From Opitutia bacterium (GTDB taxonomy: Bacteria; Verrucomicrobiota; Verrucomicrobiia; Opitutales; Opitutaceae), in NCBI GenBank assembly GCA_947474365.1, contig CANJIU010000079.1, positions 1 through 47,219 of the forward strand: a stretch of DNA of 47,219 nucleotides. Reading direction: 5' to 3'. Position numbers and translations under genes: made by a program. The notes beneath the pieces were generated by a model. It was not told the origin of the DNA, searched no databases, and worked only from the letters and a program-made list of their open reading frames with translations. Of the stretch, positions 40,152-47,219 are shown in pieces. Positions within the stretch are counted from its first letter, which is position 1, and every line of letters begins with the position of its first letter.

Positions 40152-43061
40152 ATGAGCATGCTCCTGCATCAGCAAACCTTCACCCGGGCGGAGCGTCGCC
40201 TCGGGCTTTTGTCGTGGCTCTGCAGCTGCGGTCTCCTCGCGTTGGTTTCGGTGGCGCGCGCGCAGACGCCCGTGTCTCCGACCGCCGCTTCGCCCTGGCC
40301 CCCGGCGTTGGAGGCGGCGGTGACCCTGAGCCCGTTCGTCGTCGCGACGGAAAAGGATACGGGCTACCTTGCCACCGATACGCTGGCCGGCAGCCGCTTC
40401 GGCACGAAGCTCGACGAAACTCCCAGTACGATCTCAGTGCTGACGGGAGACTTTCTCCAGGACATCGGCGCCCTCGATCTGACGTCGGCACTGCGCTACG
40501 CGAGCAACATCGAGATGAACTTCGACGACGACCGTTCGGCGGTGAACGGTCAGCAGAGCGTCCGCAGTTATCAGACTTACCGCGTGCGCGGCCTGGCCTC
40601 GACCGTTGCGCGGAACTATTTCGCGTGGAACCTGCCGACTGACACCTACAATATCGACCGGTTGGAGGATTCGCGCGGCCCGAACTCCGTGCTGTTCGGC
40701 ATCGCGAATGCCGGCGGTCTGATCAACGTGATGACGAAGAAGGCGCAGATGCAGCGTTCGTTTCGCGAGGTTTCGCTCGGCTACGGCAGCCACGACTCGC
40801 ATCGGGTGGCGTTCGACCTCAACCAGGCGGCGGCGCGCGACACGTTCGCAATTCGCGTCAACGCCGTGCACGACCGGAGCAACAGCTTTCGCCACTGGAT
40901 GTTCACTGAGAACCGGCTCGCCGACCTGACGGCGACCTTTCAGGCCTCGTCGCGCGCCCGGTTCACCGCGGAAGTTGAGTTCGGCAAACTCGAGAGCAAC
41001 TCCCCGCGAACCTACACGCTCTACGACTCCTTCCTGCTCTGGCGGGCCAGCGGCCGGCCGACTTTTGCCGCGCAGGCCGCGAATGCCGTCGTCGGCGTCG
41101 CCCGCAATTCGACCGCCGCCGCCTCACCCCGTGTCACGATCATCGGGAACGACGGCACGGTGCTCGGCATGCGCGGCACCATGCTCACATCTGGCAACGA
41201 CGAAATCATGATCACCGACACCCGAATCGCGGATCATTCGATCAACGGTCTCGGTCCCGGCCCGAACCGCTTCTCGCGTTTTTCCAACTTCACCGGCACC
41301 TTCGATTACAAGCTCGCGAACGAAACGTTTCTGCAGCTCGCCTACAACCACCAGCAGCACCGCTTCGAACGTTTCGATCCGGGCATGAACGGGAGCACGA
41401 TTAAAGGGGATCCCAACCGGACTCTGTCCACCGGGGCGGTCAACCCCTACGCGGGCCAGCTCATGATCGACACCGGCCCTTTTAACCGTTCGCTGGACGA
41501 GAACCGCTTCGACAATTTTCGCGCCACGCTCTCGACCCGCCTCGACGCGAAGCAGTTTGGGCAATACCAGCTGGGCGCCTATCTCGAGCACGCCCGGGTG
41601 TCGACGCAGCGCGGCACGTTTGACGAGATGTGGCTCGACGCAGCGACCGGCCGGCCGGCCTTCAACACCGCGACACCCGAGAGCGCGAACAACGCGGTCT
41701 ATCACCGCCGCTACGTAAAGGAGTCAGAATGGGCGTCCTATTACGTCGACGGGCCCCAGCAGACCGGGTTGCGCCAGAACGCGGCGGATCCCCTGACCGG
41801 TCGCACGCTCTCGGCCACATGGATCGGGCGGAGCACCGCCGGAATCAACGATTACCAGGAGCGCACGTTCACGGCGATGGCGATGGCGCAGGCGCGTTAT
41901 TTCCAGGACCGCGTGATTTTCTCCGGCGGCGTGCGCCGTGATTCCGTCGATCAGGACCAGGTCGGTTCGAAACGCGATTCGGTCACGAACATCATCGTCC
42001 AGGCGGCCAACGCCGCGGAGTCCCTCGCGGGCACGTCCTACTCACGTGACACCAACATCACCACGCGAACCGCCGGGGCCGTCGTCAAGGCGACGCCGTG
42101 GCTGTCCGTGATCGGCAACTACGCCGACAACATTCAGCCTGTGAACGGCGCCCGCGGTTTCGTCATGCCGCCGACGGGCGAGCCGGGCGCTCTCCTCACC
42201 GCGGAGGCACCGAAGGGGGTGGGGCGCGACCTCGGCTTGAGCCTGCGTCTGTTTGAGGGCCGGCTCGTCGCGCGCGCGGTCCATTTCGAAACCGAGAGCA
42301 GAAACAACTCGACCACGTTTAGCACCGAGACCATCGACATCAACCTCCGCGTCCTCGATGCCCTTCGCTCCGCAGGCCGCATCCCCCAGTCGGAATACGA
42401 CAAGCGCACGACCGTCGCCGGCATCGGTCTTTTCGACTTCAAATCGACCGGCTACGAATTTGAGATTACGGCCAATCCCGTGAAGTCGATCCGGATTCGC
42501 GCCAGTTACTCGACCAGCGAGCCGGTTCAAAGCAACATCTACCGCGAGTGGCAGGCGTGGGACGCGCAGAACGTCCGCTGGCTTTCGACGCTCAACACGA
42601 CCGGGATCACCACGAGTCAGAACCGTACCGTCGCGCAGGAAGTGGCCGCCTATCAAGCGGCCATCAGGGAGGCGACGGTGTCGGATGGCCTGGGCACGTT
42701 GGGCAACCGGCGTGACAAGGTGAGCGTATTCGGCCGCCACGATCTCGATTGGACGGGCCTGAAGGGCGCGTACGTGGGAGGCGGTTACCGCCACCAGAGC
42801 AAAATGTTCACGGGTGTGAACTCGGTCGGCGCCTCGATGTATGGCAATTCCTATTGGCGCGCCGATGCGATGGTGGGTTATCGACTCCGCCTGAAACAAA
42901 AGCATCTTCAGGACATCACCGTGCAACTCGATGCGCAGAACGTCTTCAACCTGCACCGCCCGCTCGTCACGCGCTACTTCGACGATCTTGGACTGGTGGT
43001 CAAACGTCAGGTCGTGCAATCGCCGACCTCCTGGCAACTGTCGGTAAAGGCCGGCTTCTGA
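40152..43061 (+). CDS. TonB-dependent outer-membrane receptor
   Basis: A 969-residue receptor from the ATG at 40152, the start that puts a signal peptide at the N-terminus (LGLLSWLCSCGLLALVSVAR, then AQ). It has VTLSPFVVATEKDTGYLATD, plug motifs LDETPSTISVLTGDFLQDIG and RGPNSVLFGIANAGGLINVM, and a barrel ending in LSVKAGF. It is related to the receptor at 23575 in layout but differs in most barrel loops, so it probably takes another substrate. First gene of a likely operon with an esterase and a clan GH-A hydrolase, and divergent from the IclR-uxuA operon; together these look like a uronic-acid-containing polysaccharide utilisation locus. Confidence 0.92.
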   Translation: MSMLLHQQTFTRAERRLGLLSWLCSCGLLALVSVARAQTPVSPTAASPWPPALEAAVTLSPFVVATEKDTGYLATDTLAGSRFGTKLDETPSTISVLTGDFLQDIGALDLTSALRYASNIEMNFDDDRSAVNGQQSVRSYQTYRVRGLASTVARNYFAWNLPTDTYNIDRLEDSRGPNSVLFGIANAGGLINVMTKKAQMQRSFREVSLGYGSHDSHRVAFDLNQAAARDTFAIRVNAVHDRSNSFRHWMFTENRLADLTATFQASSRARFTAEVEFGKLESNSPRTYTLYDSFLLWRASGRPTFAAQAANAVVGVARNSTAAASPRVTIIGNDGTVLGMRGTMLTSGNDEIMITDTRIADHSINGLGPGPNRFSRFSNFTGTFDYKLANETFLQLAYNHQQHRFERFDPGMNGSTIKGDPNRTLSTGAVNPYAGQLMIDTGPFNRSLDENRFDNFRATLSTRLDAKQFGQYQLGAYLEHARVSTQRGTFDEMWLDAATGRPAFNTATPESANNAVYHRRYVKESEWASYYVDGPQQTGLRQNAADPLTGRTLSATWIGRSTAGINDYQERTFTAMAMAQARYFQDRVIFSGGVRRDSVDQDQVGSKRDSVTNIIVQAANAAESLAGTSYSRDTNITTRTAGAVVKATPWLSVIGNYADNIQPVNGARGFVMPPTGEPGALLTAEAPKGVGRDLGLSLRLFEGRLVARAVHFETESRNNSTTFSTETIDINLRVLDALRSAGRIPQSEYDKRTTVAGIGLFDFKSTGYEFEITANPVKSIRIRASYSTSEPVQSNIYREWQAWDAQNVRWLSTLNTTGITTSQNRTVAQEVAAYQAAIREATVSDGLGTLGNRRDKVSVFGRHDLDWTGLKGAYVGGGYRHQSKMFTGVNSVGASMYGNSYWRADAMVGYRLRLKQKHLQDITVQLDAQNVFNLHRPLVTRYFDDLGLVVKRQVVQSPTSWQLSVKAGF

Positions 43062-43100
43062 CTTCCGCCCTCGCGGATTGCCGGTCCGCCCGGCGACGAC

Positions 43101-44054
43101 ATGGCCAATTCGCACCACATGAAAATCCCCGCACTTCGGCTCGCAGCGTTCTCTCTGCTGCTGGTTGCGGTCCAGCCGCGCCTGACGGCGGCCGGGCCGG
43201 CGGAAGCTGACACCAGCGACACCGGCCGCATGGCCCCGCCGGGAAAATCGTATGTCTACAAATCGGCCGGCGGTGAACCGCAAAGCCTGGAAGTATATTT
43301 TCCCAAGGACCACGCCCCGGCGACCGCCCGCGCCCCCGCGTTGCTGTTGTTTCATGGTGGCGGCTGGAGCCGGGGCAGTCTGGACCAGTTTCGCGTGGCG
43401 TGCGCCTACTTTGCCAACCGCGGTTTCGTGGCCGCCACGGCTGACTATCGCATGCACAAAAAGGAAGATGTCCCCGGTTTGCCCGCCGGAGAATCCTTCA
43501 AGCGCCTCTGCGTCACGGATGCGAAGAGCGCCATTCGGTGGATGAAGCAGCATGCGGTGGAACTGGGGCTTGACCCGCAGCGCCTGGTCACGGGCGGCGG
43601 CTCGGCTGGCGGGCACATCGCGGTGCTCGCTTCGGCGAATCCGCGTGGCTTGGACGATCCGGCCGATCCGCGCGGCATCGATACGACGGTCGTGGCTCAT
43701 TTGCTGTTCAATCCCGCCTTCACACCCAAGGACGCCGATGCCGAAATCAACGTGCTCGCGCATCTCGGCCCCGGATTTCCTCCGGCCGTCGTGTTCTTCG
43801 GTTCCGAGGACCGGTGGAAGCCCGCGTGGGATGAGACGCAGCGCAAGCTCAAGGCGTTGGGACACACGACCACCGTCCAGTGGGTCGCGCCCGGACTGAT
43901 CCATGGCTTTTACCTCAAACCGCCGTGGGAAGACGCCACGCTGGTGGCGGCCGATCGGTTCTTTGCCCGGCTTGGTCTGCTCCAGGGCGAACCGACTTTG
44001 CGCACCGACGCGGCGATGCGGTTGGACACCGGCGAGGCGTCCGCCGAGAGATAA
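43101..44054 (+). CDS. Exported alpha/beta hydrolase (carbohydrate esterase type)
   Basis: A 317-residue enzyme with a signal peptide (either from 43101 or from the ATG at residue 7, KIPALRLAAFSLLLVAVQ). Oxyanion motif LLLFHGGGWSRG (85-88), nucleophile S168 in VTGGGSAGGHIAV, acid in FFGSEDRW and His in PGLIHGFY form a complete triad of the hormone-sensitive-lipase/feruloyl-esterase-like kind. It probably removes acetyl or feruloyl groups from a polysaccharide. It lies 39 bases after the TonB receptor gene and 10 bases before the glycosidase gene. Confidence 0.88.
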   Translation: MANSHHMKIPALRLAAFSLLLVAVQPRLTAAGPAEADTSDTGRMAPPGKSYVYKSAGGEPQSLEVYFPKDHAPATARAPALLLFHGGGWSRGSLDQFRVACAYFANRGFVAATADYRMHKKEDVPGLPAGESFKRLCVTDAKSAIRWMKQHAVELGLDPQRLVTGGGSAGGHIAVLASANPRGLDDPADPRGIDTTVVAHLLFNPAFTPKDADAEINVLAHLGPGFPPAVVFFGSEDRWKPAWDETQRKLKALGHTTTVQWVAPGLIHGFYLKPPWEDATLVAADRFFARLGLLQGEPTLRTDAAMRLDTGEASAER

Positions 44055-44064
44055 GATTCATCCC

Positions 44065-45483
44065 ATGGAAACGAAACTCCTCCTTCGCGCGTGCTTTTTT
44101 TCGTGGATTCTCGCTGTGGCGCTTACCGGAGCCGAACCGGACGATGGCATCCCGTTTCCCGTCGTGGGAAAAATCAAGCCGCGCCACGCGAAGGAAATCG
44201 CCGGTTCCAATTGGTCGGTCGGTGCGGAGACCATGGACCGCGATTACACCATCTACGACAACTGGAAGGCCTTCCTGGGACCGCTCGGTGTCAAGAAGGC
44301 CCGGATTCAGGGCGGCTGGGCCAAGACCGAAAAACAAAAGGGCGTCTTCGACTACGCGTGGCTGGACCACGTCATCTTCGACATGGCTGCGCAGGGGGTG
44401 GAGCCGTGGATGTGCCTTTGCTACGGCAACCCGATCTACGAGGGCGGTGGCGATCCGCAGATTCGCGGCCGCGTGCCGTCGTCCCCCGAGGGCCTCGCGG
44501 CCTGGGCCGCATGGGTGCGGAAAACCGTGGAGCGTTACCAGAAACAAATCGACGAGTGGGAGGTGTGGAACGAGCCCAACTATTCGCTCGAACCCGCCGA
44601 CTATGCGCGGTTGCTCGTGCTCACCGCCGAGACGGTGAAGTCCGTTCAACCCAACGCCACCATCATCGCTTTCGCACTCGGCAGTCACGTGGACTACAAA
44701 TACGCGCGCAGTGTGATGGAACTGCTCAAGGCGCAGGGAAAACTGGGCGTGATTGATCAGGTCTCGCACCATCGACACCAGAGCAACCCGGACGAGCGCG
44801 GCAACGAGATCGAGCTGGAGAAGCTGGTCACGGAAATGTCCGACGCGATTACGATCCGGCAGGGTGAGGCCGGTTGCCCGTCGGAGCCCGGGAAAAAGCG
44901 TGCGATGGCGAACTATCCGTGGACGGAACTGATCCAGGCGAAACACGTGCTGCGCCGGCTGCTGGGCGATCTCGGCCGCGACAAGGAGTCCTCGTGCTTC
45001 GCCATCATGGACATGAAGTATCCCGACGAGATGAACCGGAAGGGCCTGCTGCGGGCGCGTGACGACCGCACCGTCGAATACGTCAAACCGGCGTACTACG
45101 CGGTGCAGCATCTCACGTCGGTTTTCGACAACCGCGTGGTGCGAGTTCGGAATTTCGATCCGGGTTTTGCCGGTGATCTGCCACTGTCGGTCTACGGTTA
45201 CCGACATGAACCGAGCGGTCGCACCCTCGTCACCGCCTGGCTCAACGGTGATGTGCCCACCAACGAGAACCGCAAGACCGCGGTCGATTTCACCTTCCGC
45301 AACGTGAACTTCGAGCAGCCGCTCCTCGTCGACCTCCGCACCGGCCGGGTCTACGGGATTCCGCGCGATCGCTGGTCAGCCGAAGGCGGGACCGTGACCT
45401 TCCGGCGAATCCCCGTCTACGATTCGCCGATGCTGATCGCGGATCGGGCGACACTGCTGCTCGACGCCCCGGGTGGGAAATGA
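44065..45483 (+). CDS. Clan GH-A glycoside hydrolase (GH39-like)
   Basis: A 472-residue secreted enzyme from the ATG at 44065 with a short signal peptide (LLLRACFFSWILAVALTGA). Barrel phrases: KKARIQGGWAKTEKQKGVFD, WLDHVIFDMAAQGVEPWM, acid/base E170 in IDEWEVWNEPNYS, and a probable nucleophile E268 in TIRQGEAGCPS. The WNEPN motif and the approach from the N-terminus resemble GH39 xylosidases and related families; the exact family and sugar cannot be fixed from reading alone. A C-terminal beta domain (LPLSVYGYRHEPSG, TVTFRRIPVYDSPML) completes it. Last gene of the TonB-esterase-hydrolase operon. Confidence 0.82.
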   Translation: METKLLLRACFFSWILAVALTGAEPDDGIPFPVVGKIKPRHAKEIAGSNWSVGAETMDRDYTIYDNWKAFLGPLGVKKARIQGGWAKTEKQKGVFDYAWLDHVIFDMAAQGVEPWMCLCYGNPIYEGGGDPQIRGRVPSSPEGLAAWAAWVRKTVERYQKQIDEWEVWNEPNYSLEPADYARLLVLTAETVKSVQPNATIIAFALGSHVDYKYARSVMELLKAQGKLGVIDQVSHHRHQSNPDERGNEIELEKLVTEMSDAITIRQGEAGCPSEPGKKRAMANYPWTELIQAKHVLRRLLGDLGRDKESSCFAIMDMKYPDEMNRKGLLRARDDRTVEYVKPAYYAVQHLTSVFDNRVVRVRNFDPGFAGDLPLSVYGYRHEPSGRTLVTAWLNGDVPTNENRKTAVDFTFRNVNFEQPLLVDLRTGRVYGIPRDRWSAEGGTVTFRRIPVYDSPMLIADRATLLLDAPGGK

Positions 45484-45819
45484 CGGAAATTTCAAACTCT
45501 ACCCGACGGCGCAGCAACATTCTGTTCGGGCGCGCGGCGTGCCCGCGAACCCTGGTTGATTTCCGCGCTGGGCGACGGCCAAGAGTGTGGTGATGTTCGA
45601 CATCGCCTGCCCCCTCTTGGCCTCGGGCTTTGAGCTTACGAACAAACCGCGCCCAGCCGAGTTGCCGGTTTGAGCCGTCCGATTCGCCCGTGCCGGATAG
45701 GTTGGATTTGGAAACGGGCGTTTTGGCCCGTCCACTCGGTTTCCCCGCCTCTGGTGTCTTCCCGCATTTGACTCGTAAGGCACCGGCTGGCACGGCACTT
45801 GTTTCGCGTTCCCCAGCCC
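45484..45819. other. Intergenic stretch before TIR gene
   Basis: No gene recognised. A small hairpin ACGGGC-GTTTTG-GCCCGT lies near 45714-45731 and a sigma-54-like site near the right end. Confidence 0.45.
45788..45802 (+). promoter_or_regulatory. Sigma-54-like promoter
   Basis: TGGCACGGCACTTGT fits the -24/-12 consensus TGGCACG-N4-TTGC except for the last base. The predicted start of transcription would be only a few bases before the ATG at 45820, which leaves almost no leader, so the match may be chance. Confidence 0.3.
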
Positions 45820-47100
45820 ATGTCCGATCCCGCCAGCAAAGCCGTCTTCTTGAGCTATGCGTCGCAAGACGCGGAGGCAGCCAAGCGTATTTGCGAGGCG
45901 CTGCGGGCGGCCGGCGTCGAGGTATGGTTCGACCAAGATGCGCTCGTCGGCGGCGATGCGTGGGATGGAAAGATTCGCGGGCAGATCAATTCTTGCGCCC
46001 TGTTCATTCCGGTGATCTCGGCGGCCACCCAGGAGCGGCTGGAAGGCTATTTTCGGCTGGAATGGAAACTTGCGGCCAATCGCTCACACACGATGGCGGA
46101 GGAGCGGACGTTTCTACTGCCCGTCGTGATCGATACGACGCGCGATGCCGACGGAAAAGTGCCGTCCGAATTTCGCTCCGTGCAATGGACGAAGTTGCCC
46201 GGCGGGGAGGCGTCGGCGGCGTTTGTCAGTCGCGTGCAAAAACTGCTGGGTGGGTCGACGGTGCCCGCCGTGACAAGAAATCCTGAGTCCGTGCCACCTC
46301 GAACATCCGCGCCCGCCGCCGCGAAGTCTGCATTCCCGGTCGGCGTGGCCGCGACGCTCGGCGTCGTAGTCCTCGGCCTCATCGCGTTTGTGGCGCTGCG
46401 CCCGACTGCGAAGGAAACGACGGTTGCGCCGGCGCCCGCGAAGCCTGTTGTGGAAACGAACGCTACGACCGCTCCCTCTGCTGCGCCGGTCGCCGCCGAC
46501 CAGAAGTCCGTCGCCGTCCTCGCTTTCGCCAACATGAGCCCGGAAAAGGACACGGAGTATTTCTCCGACGGTATCAGCGAGGAAATCCTCAACGCCCTCG
46601 ACCGCATCCCCGCGCTCCGCGTGACGCCGCGCACGTCGTCGTTTTCCTTCAAGGGCAAGAACGTCGCCCTCGACGAAATCGGTCGCGCGCTGCGCGTCGC
46701 CAGCTTGATCGAGGGCAGCGTGCGCAAGTCCGGTAACGAAGTCCGCATCACGGTGAAACTCCTCAACGCCGCTGACGGCACTCGCGTGTGGTTCGAGGAA
46801 TTCAATCGGCAGATGACGCCCGCCGACATGTTCGCCGTGCAGAGCGAAATCGCCGCCATGGTCGCGCAAAAACTCGGCGGCGCCTCGGCGGCGTCCGCCA
46901 CATCTGCTGTGTCGACCATCGCCGTGCCGACAAAAAATCTCGCCGCCTACGACGCCTATTTGCGCGGTCGCGCGGCGCTGGGGGACGTCGTCCTGGATCG
47001 ATCCAACGCCGTCGTTCATTTTGACGAAGCCCTCCGACTCGATCCAAACTATGCGCTGGCTTGGGCCGACCTAGCGCTGCGCATGGCCCACAAGAAATGA
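45820..47100 (+). CDS. TIR-transmembrane-TolB/FlgO-like-TPR protein
   Basis: A 426-residue protein. TIR domain about 7-145 (AVFLSYASQDAEAAKRIC, EVWFDQDALVGGDAWDGKIR, LFIPVISAATQERLEGYFRL), Pro/Ala linker, transmembrane helix about 174-193, then a TolB/FlgO-like domain about 228-345 (SVAVLAFANMSPEKDTEYFS, SDGISEEILNAL, LIEGSVRKSGNEVRITVKLL) and one TPR-like unit (AVVHFDEALRLDPNYALAWA) before a sudden end in RMAHKK. Homologues normally go on with several TPRs, so the C-terminus looks truncated. In the TIR active-site loop the NADase Glu (SARM1 E642 position) is V43, so this domain is likely a scaffold. The ATG at 45820 is preferred over an in-frame TTG at 45799. Confidence 0.85.
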   Translation: MSDPASKAVFLSYASQDAEAAKRICEALRAAGVEVWFDQDALVGGDAWDGKIRGQINSCALFIPVISAATQERLEGYFRLEWKLAANRSHTMAEERTFLLPVVIDTTRDADGKVPSEFRSVQWTKLPGGEASAAFVSRVQKLLGGSTVPAVTRNPESVPPRTSAPAAAKSAFPVGVAATLGVVVLGLIAFVALRPTAKETTVAPAPAKPVVETNATTAPSAAPVAADQKSVAVLAFANMSPEKDTEYFSDGISEEILNALDRIPALRVTPRTSSFSFKGKNVALDEIGRALRVASLIEGSVRKSGNEVRITVKLLNAADGTRVWFEEFNRQMTPADMFAVQSEIAAMVAQKLGGASAASATSAVSTIAVPTKNLAAYDAYLRGRAALGDVVLDRSNAVVHFDEALRLDPNYALAWADLALRMAHKK

Positions 47101-47137
47101 CGGGACTTTCGGTGCGAGCTCGGCTAAGCCAACAGGG

Positions 47138-47219
47138 ATGAAGCTTACAATTCCCATCAAGCAACGGCTGGCCCAACCCGAAAACATGACGATGGTTCGT
47201 AAATTGATCGGAGCGAAAC
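47138..47219 (+). CDS. Start of a possible gene, cut by the window end
   Basis: An open frame begins with ATG at 47138 (MKLTIPIKQRLAQPENMTMV) and runs to the window edge. AACAGGG just upstream could be a weak ribosome site. Only 27 codons are visible and I do not recognise it. Confidence 0.3.
   Translation, partial: MKLTIPIKQRLAQPENMTMVRKLIGAK

Noticed and set aside
42042..43904. 620-codon open frame on the minus strand
   Set aside because: It is antisense to the TonB receptor and esterase genes and shows only low-complexity Arg/Gly-rich sequence.

Overview
The window is about 47 kb of GC-rich DNA with no rRNA, tRNA or CRISPR that I can see. It looks like a chromosomal segment of a Verrucomicrobiota bacterium, probably an Opitutaceae relative. 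This is inference from gene content: two large TonB-dependent receptors whose N-termini read LSPFVV followed by an S/T-rich LAGSR segment, a PVC-type propeller/cytochrome c protein, a PQQ propeller protein with an embedded cytochrome c, GH29 fucosidase and other polysaccharide genes, and many dispersed palindromic repeats. Starts are often GTG or TTG, and good Shine-Dalgarno sites are rare.

Layout. 1-850: decayed RelE-type toxin fragment and an 11-bp tandem repeat. 854-1476: MazG-like protein and Cys-cluster protein. 1498-10684: signalling block with a CHASE-PAS histidine kinase and its response regulator on the minus strand, a PQQ dehydrogenase, then a plus-strand operon of LuxR-type regulator, histidine kinase and a receiver-kinase fusion whose phospho-accepting His is Tyr. 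10645-14193: GntR/LacI-type regulator divergent from two overlapping four-cysteine paralogues, facing a Zn-type methyltransferase of the URO-D superfamily. 14517-20824 (minus strand): SIR2-TIR protein, large nSTAND-WD40-TPR ATPase, and an orphan antitoxin. This is the best candidate for an immune or conflict system. 20939-26388: propeller/cytochrome protein and TonB receptor. 26545-33653: ceramidase-like protein, two-domain alpha/beta hydrolase with two amidohydrolase-like proteins, and a small exported protein. 33846-45483: carbohydrate region with GH29 fucosidase, polyphosphate glucokinase, RraA-like protein, mannonate dehydratase, IclR regulator, TonB receptor, esterase and a clan GH-A hydrolase. 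45820-47100: a second TIR protein fused to a TolB/FlgO-like domain and one TPR.

How the parts fit. Outer-membrane receptors probably import oligosaccharides that secreted esterases and glycosidases release. Uronate catabolism (UxuA) sits under a divergent IclR regulator with a clear inverted operator candidate. The SIR2-TIR gene carries two length defects, a C8 tract directly after an ATG and a one-base frameshift in the TIR domain, and its SIR2 TTN[YF]D Asn is Thr while the TIR Glu is kept. The second TIR protein lacks that Glu. Repeats of at least three families sit at gene borders, and one contains both the stop of the SIR2-TIR gene and the start of the nSTAND gene.
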